Source: RUG14300 sp964561145
GTDB taxonomy: Bacteria; Bacillota; Clostridia; Christensenellales; CAG-1252
Direction of reading: 5' to 3'
Assembly: GCA_964561145.1 (NCBI GenBank)
Contig: CAZLNZ010000004.1
Location: 72,648 to 136,647, forward strand
Length of the DNA: 64,000 bases
Shown: one piece after another, positions 60,509 through 64,000 of the stretch
Position numbering within the stretch: the first letter of the stretch is position 1
Layout: each line of letters begins with the position of its first letter
Position numbers and translations under genes: made by a program
The notes under the pieces: generated by a model
The model's input: only the letters and a program-made list of their open reading frames with translations
The model's database searches: none
Told to the model about the DNA's origin: nothing

Positions 60509-61420
60509 TTACAGTACCTTCAATGGATCATCCACGTAATAACGAGGTGGAATATCGAGCATAGTAAATACCCCCGTTTTTCCTTCCATTTTAAATTTTT
60601 CAAGAACAAAGGCAATATTTATCAGTATACCTGCAGTTAGCATAGGGTTCGATGTGGTTTCAATTTTAAAATCCATCATACTTGTGGTATTCTTTGAAAT
60701 CACTCGACCACCGTGTCGGTAATTCTTAAGCCTTTCAAGATTATGCTTGCTAATCCTTTTTATAATTGTCTTATAACCTGAAAAGTAGTTAGGCATTTCA
60801 ATGATTTGTTTTTCTATACGGTTTTTATCCTCTTTATTACATAGTACATAACATAATCTTTTGTGTAGTTTTTGTAGCTCTATAACTTTTCCGTTTTTAA
60901 GAAAATCGTTCAATTTCCTCTTAATAGGAATAGTAAATTGTATCCCATCAATAACACCCTCTATATTCTTTATCGCCTGTGTATGTCCTTGACTGACTCC
61001 CTTTCCCCAGGTGGTAATAGTTTCGGCATTAGGCAAACAGCTCGATAATGCACGAATTGCACTTAATACGCCCGGATCCCAACCGCAAGCTAGGATCGCA
61101 ATTCCTCCGTTGAGCAGGTTGGACTTGACTTTTTCCATATGGCTTTTTATTTCAATGTGATTATCGTAAGCATCGATTATATTATTGTATTTAGCTATTT
61201 CCGCTGCATCGGAATCGAGGTTTGTAGCACTACCTCCGCACAGAATCAATGCATCCACTTCTAGTGGTTTTAGTACCTCGTTAAAAGGAAGCGTTTTTCC
61301 CGATAAGGTCTTAACATTTCTTCTTGAGTAAATGCCTACGAGCTCTATTTTAGGGTTATTATTGCAGTATTCTTCAACCGCCTTTCCAAGGTTACCATAT
61401 CCTACTATTCCGACTCTCAT
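60509..61420 (-). CDS. ddh: meso-Diaminopimelate D-dehydrogenase
   Basis: 303 residues. Makes meso-DAP directly from tetrahydrodipicolinate with NADPH and ammonia, bypassing the succinylase route. Motifs are the N-terminal Rossmann VGIVGYGNLGKAVEE and LVGIYSRR, LILCGGSATNLDSD, ACGWDPGVLSAIRALS and TWGKGVSQGHTQAIKNIEGV. GAGGTGA precedes the ATG. It supplies lysine and peptidoglycan precursor. It is a single gene between repeat-rich regions. Confidence 0.93.
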   Translation of the reverse strand: MRVGIVGYGNLGKAVEEYCNNNPKIELVGIYSRRNVKTLSGKTLPFNEVLKPLEVDALILCGGSATNLDSDAAEIAKYNNIIDAYDNHIEIKSHMEKVKSNLLNGGIAILACGWDPGVLSAIRALSSCLPNAETITTWGKGVSQGHTQAIKNIEGVIDGIQFTIPIKRKLNDFLKNGKVIELQKLHKRLCYVLCNKEDKNRIEKQIIEMPNYFSGYKTIIKRISKHNLERLKNYRHGGRVISKNTTSMMDFKIETTSNPMLTAGILINIAFVLEKFKMEGKTGVFTMLDIPPRYYVDDPLKVL

Positions 61421-61520
61421 TTATATCACCTCACTTGGTATATTATGAAAGTAATTGTCAAATTATTAAGAAGCATATGAATTCTTTTATGTAAATAGTT
61501 AAAAAGTATTAAAAGTCATA

Positions 61521-61549
61521 TTGAAAACGGAATATATCTTTGATATAAT
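61521..61549 (+). promoter_or_regulatory. Promoter of the DUF2804 gene
   Basis: TTGAAA (61521-61526), a 17-bp spacer and TATAAT (61544-61549). TGGAGGT then precedes the ATG at 61572, so an in-frame ATG at 61521 is part of the promoter. Confidence 0.75.
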
Positions 61550-61571
61550 AACACATAATGGAGGTTTCCTT

Positions 61572-62693
61572 ATGTCAGAAGACTATAGTAAGTTTATACA
61601 TCCCGACCGCAGGGTAAAGCCTACACCCGATGACTTGGTTGACGAGGAGGGTAAAACCGTATTCGGTAACTTTGACAAAGAATTTAAAACCATGGAATTG
61701 GAGAGGGCTAAAAAGCCTACCAAGGCTCCAAACTTTTTGAATCGGTTTAAACTAACACTATGGGAGGCGGCAGAACTCCACTTCAAGGAGGGGGTTCTCA
61801 TTACAGCTGTATGCGATATGGGCATAATAGGAAAGACCTTCTCGGTTTTTTATGATAAACGTAATAGAAGGGTTTATAGCTGGGATGCAAACTTAAGAAG
61901 CAAGGGCGTAATAATAGCCCCTAATCTTATTAATGGAGCTGTTACCGAGGGAAAAACTAACCTATCTAATATAAGGTTCGTTAATGCTCTTGACGAGGGC
62001 AATGCATACTTGGACGGACATTTTTCGGGTGAAGCACTTGTTGATAGCAAATATAAAGAGGAGCATAGTATTGAGTATAGTGTAGAGCTTACAAGAATAT
62101 CAAAGCCCTGTGTTGCTTCTATTCCTTTTCCGTATAGTGATAATCGCACATTATACAGTCAAAAGGATTTCTTTAAAATGAGTGGTTATTTGGTTCTAGA
62201 CGGGGAACGTTTTGAGTCCGATGAGGAGACAACGGCAATAATCGATGACCACAGAGGATATTATCCACGGCGAGCCCATTATGATTGGGTTAGTACAATG
62301 GGTGTAAGTGAGATAAATGGTGAGAGAAAGTTTATAGCCTTTAACTTAACTCGCAATCAATCCATAGATCAAGAGCGGTTTAATGAAAATGTCATCTTTT
62401 TAGAAGACGGTTTGAGTATACTTCCTCCTGTGACCTTTACGCAGTCTATAAAAAGTGAAAACTTTCTTGAAAAAGGGTATGCAGAATGGTATATTAAGGA
62501 TGAATACGGGATGGTTGACATTAAGTTTAAGATATATAATCTTAATGCGATGTTATTACATGCCGCAGTAGCAAGTATTGATTACTACATAACCTTTGGT
62601 GAACTTGAAGGTTTTGTAATAGGAGAGGATGGAACCAAATACGTATTAGACGGAATGCTCGGAATGGGAGAAGATAAAACGTTATTGTTCTAA
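61572..62693 (+). CDS. DUF2804 domain protein
   Basis: 373 residues from MSEDYSKFIHPDRRVKP. The body has KLTLWEAAELHFKEGVLITAVCDMG, AIIDDHRGYYPRRAHYDW and FIAFNLTRNQSIDQERFNENVIFL, characteristic of DUF2804. This is a beta-rich family of unknown function distantly like AttH or lipocalin-type domains. No signal peptide or membrane helix is seen. Monocistronic by its own promoter and the repeat-filled region downstream. Confidence 0.8.
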   Translation: MSEDYSKFIHPDRRVKPTPDDLVDEEGKTVFGNFDKEFKTMELERAKKPTKAPNFLNRFKLTLWEAAELHFKEGVLITAVCDMGIIGKTFSVFYDKRNRRVYSWDANLRSKGVIIAPNLINGAVTEGKTNLSNIRFVNALDEGNAYLDGHFSGEALVDSKYKEEHSIEYSVELTRISKPCVASIPFPYSDNRTLYSQKDFFKMSGYLVLDGERFESDEETTAIIDDHRGYYPRRAHYDWVSTMGVSEINGERKFIAFNLTRNQSIDQERFNENVIFLEDGLSILPPVTFTQSIKSENFLEKGYAEWYIKDEYGMVDIKFKIYNLNAMLLHAAVASIDYYITFGELEGFVIGEDGTKYVLDGMLGMGEDKTLLF

Positions 62694-62754
62694 CTTTTGA
62701 TAAGGATCCTCATCCTATAAGACTGTGCCGGGCGAAAGTGGTACAAAAATGAAG

Positions 62755-62953
62755 AAAGTATCTAAATGATAAAATTGAATATAAGAAAACAAGAAGAATT
62801 ACTAAAAATACTATCAATAAATGGAGAGATATATAATGTCATACTGAGCGAAAGGAATGTGGTACAGTAAATTAGTAAAGCATACTAATGATAAAATTAA
62901 ACTAAAAAACAGGAATAATTACTAAAAATACTAATATTAAATGGTAATAAATC
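62755..62953 (+). repeat. Two AT-rich repeat arms with a head fragment
   Basis: Two successive copies of the AT-rich arm seen at 50538 (62755-62832 and 62876-62953). The first is followed by a lone TGTCATACTGAGCGAAAG head (62837-62855) and the second by full copy 4. Confidence 0.7.
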
Positions 62954-63031
62954 TAAATGTCATACTGAGCGAAAGGCGAAGCCTGCAGTCGAACCCCGTA
63001 GGGGCGACACAAAGTGTCGGTATCTCATCCT
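62954..63031 (+). repeat. Three-hairpin intergenic repeat, copy 4
   Basis: Head TGTCATACTGAGCG. Hairpin 1 is AGGC-GAA-GCCT, hairpin 2 is CCCC-GTA-GGGG and hairpin 3 is GACAC-AAA-GTGTC. The tail is GGTATCTCATCC. Confidence 0.88.
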
Positions 63032-63230
63032 TGTTATTCCCGTTTATTGCAGGCTAGGTTTGTTTCTTAAAGGGATATCGTTATTAATACAATATCATAC
63101 ATCATAGGGCGGGGGATCGTCTCCCGCCGCAATCCATGTTTACACTACGGTGTGTACCACACCTACAGTTCCTACGTCTTTTCGCTACACTCAAATCCAC
63201 CTCCCCTTACACAGATTAATGCGAGGGTTT
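63032..63230 (+). other. Gene-free stretch with isolated hairpins
   Basis: Contains GGCGGG/CCCGCC around 63105-63127 and GGTGTG-TAC-CACACC near 63149, and no gene. Part of the gap from 62694 to 63866, most of which is repeats. The antisense open frame at 63664-63942 was rejected. Confidence 0.5.
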
Positions 63231-63307
63231 AAGGATTAGATACCGACCCCAAGGTGTCGCTCCTACGGAGTTCGACTACGGCTATGCCTTCGCTCAGTAT
63301 GACATTC
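63231..63307 (-). repeat. Three-hairpin intergenic repeat, copy 5, inverted
   Basis: On the minus strand: head TCATACTGAGCG, hairpin 1 GGC-ATA-GCC, hairpin 2 CTCC-GTA-GGAG, hairpin 3 GACACC-TT-GGGGTC (one mismatch) and tail GGTATCTAATCC. It is the only inverted copy. Confidence 0.85.
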
Positions 63308-63427
63308 AGATAATATTTTGCTATGAATTGATATTGTTTTAGTGCGGATTTTACTTCTATTGATACAATTATTCTTAAGCACTCGCATTGATTACGTCAC
63401 TCGCGGATTTTTCTGTGGATTCTAATT

Positions 63428-63620
63428 CATTGTAGGTAGGGCAGTGGCAAGGCTTATAACGCATCCTAAAAAACGACAGTTATAAAAGTTAAGAATTACT
63501 TCTAATAATGTTAAAAATCGCAAGATAATATATCTAAATGTCATACTGCACGAAAGAAATTGGTATCAATTTCTGCAGTCGAACCCTAAAAGGGCGACAC
63601 CTTGGTGTCGGTATCTCATC
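63428..63620 (+). repeat. Second repeat unit plus three-hairpin repeat, copy 6
   Basis: CATTGTAGG, then GGCAAGGCTT and AAAACGACAG repeat the unit at 60089. Copy 6 of the hairpin repeat follows (63537-63620): AGAAATTG-GTAT-CAATTTCT, CCCT-AAA-AGGG, GACACC-TT-GGTGTC and GGTATCTCATCC. Confidence 0.85.
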
Positions 63621-63822
63621 CGCATTCTTTCCAAATATGCACTCTCATCAAAATAGTTATTGATTAAAACTTTCTCATATCTAAAACCTTAAACCCTAGC
63701 ATTGCTGATATCAAGAGAGTAGCTTCGTACAAAAAGAGCAGGGCTATACGCAATGAAATGTAAACAATCGGCACGATTATCAAGAAAAATATAAAAAATA
63801 ATAAAAACTTTCTTGAAAACGA

Positions 63823-63851
63823 TTGACAAAAAAGTTCCTCTATACTATAAT
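63823..63851 (+). promoter_or_regulatory. Promoter of the tRNA cluster
   Basis: TTGACA (63823-63828), a 17-bp spacer and TATAAT (63846-63851), consensus in both boxes, 15 bp before the first tRNA. Confidence 0.9.
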
Positions 63852-63866
63852 CGACAATGTTGAAAC

Positions 63867-63941
63867 GCGGGAGTGGCTCAGTGGTAGAGCGCTGCCTTGC
63901 CAAGGCAGATATCGCGGGTCCGAATCCCGTCTCCCGCTCCA
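63867..63941 (+). tRNA. tRNA-Gly(GCC)
   Basis: Acceptor GCGGGAG/CTCCCGC, D arm GCTC...GAGC, anticodon stem CTGCC/GGCAG with loop TTGCCAA (anticodon GCC). T arm is GCGGG-TCCGAAT-CCCGT and the TCCA end is encoded. First tRNA of a cluster that continues past the window. Confidence 0.96.
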
Positions 63942-63948
63942 CACGTAT

Positions 63949-64000
<52 letters not shown>

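Noticed and set aside
63664..63942. A 92-codon minus-strand open frame starting MERETGFGPAISAL
   Set aside because: Its first third is the antisense of tRNA-Gly(GCC), a well-known false gene product. The remainder is a low-complexity hydrophobic stretch with no start signals.

Overview
The window reads as a low-GC, endospore-forming Firmicute, most likely a member of class Clostridia and possibly a gut lineage. The reasons are spoIVA, a SpoVB-like flippase, the SCIFF peptide with its radical SAM maturase, RNase J, a release-factor paralogue, strong AGGAGG ribosome-binding sites, sigma-A type promoters and many T-tailed hairpin terminators. No rRNA, CRISPR array, transposase or intact prophage was seen. 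The genus cannot be named from this sequence alone.

Layout. 0-4 kb: tail of a DUF1846 gene, gdhA, and a divergent DUF3343 / cysteine-desulfurase-like pair. 3.9-6 kb: a gene holding only the TGS and editing domains of threonyl-tRNA synthetase, then infC-rpmI-rplT behind an attenuator-like leader; infC apparently starts at AUA. 6-11.4 kb: SpoU methyltransferase, YebC, ruvAB, queA and tgt. 11.5-17 kb: yajC, a TIGR04086-like membrane protein, scfA (SCIFF, 55 residues), scfB, secD and secF, linking a ribosomal peptide natural-product-like system to the Sec translocon. 17-20 kb: rlmL-ung-ogg on the minus strand. 20-25.4 kb: GH36, tRNA-Gly(CCC), GH5 and tex. 25.5-28 kb: folT, a SpoVB-like flippase and a small LysM protein.

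28-31 kb is an accessory islet: an XRE repressor and ImmA/IrrE protease behind a palindromic operator, then a DUF4417 protein, a phage-like GGRG protein and two tandem paralogues. 31-35 kb holds a 1364-residue surface lipoprotein with five carbohydrate-binding-like repeats. 35-46 kb is a dense plus-strand housekeeping block: two half TauE genes, a nucleotidyltransferase, rnj, trmR, trhP, a GT28-like protein, a cyclophilin, a DUF512 protein, der and an aminotransferase. 46-52 kb: spoIVA, rlmA, a DUF4097 lipoprotein, a membrane protein and an ArsP_2-type metal exporter.

52-57.2 kb is the most system-like unknown: four overlapping minus-strand genes encoding an SF1 helicase, a coiled-coil protein, a membrane-anchored beta-helix-like protein and a small two-helix membrane protein. 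It is followed by a release-factor paralogue that keeps GGQ but lacks the stop-codon recognition tripeptide. 58-63 kb: rph, a pyridoxamine kinase, ddh and a DUF2804 protein. The window ends with tRNA-Gly(GCC) and a cut tRNA-Lys(CUU).

Intergenic regions near 50.5, 60.2 and 63 kb carry six full copies and several fragments of a repeat of about 80 bp. It folds into three successive hairpins whose stems change in a compensatory way between copies. One fragment lies next to a 63-bp hairpin element flanked by perfect 13-bp direct repeats.
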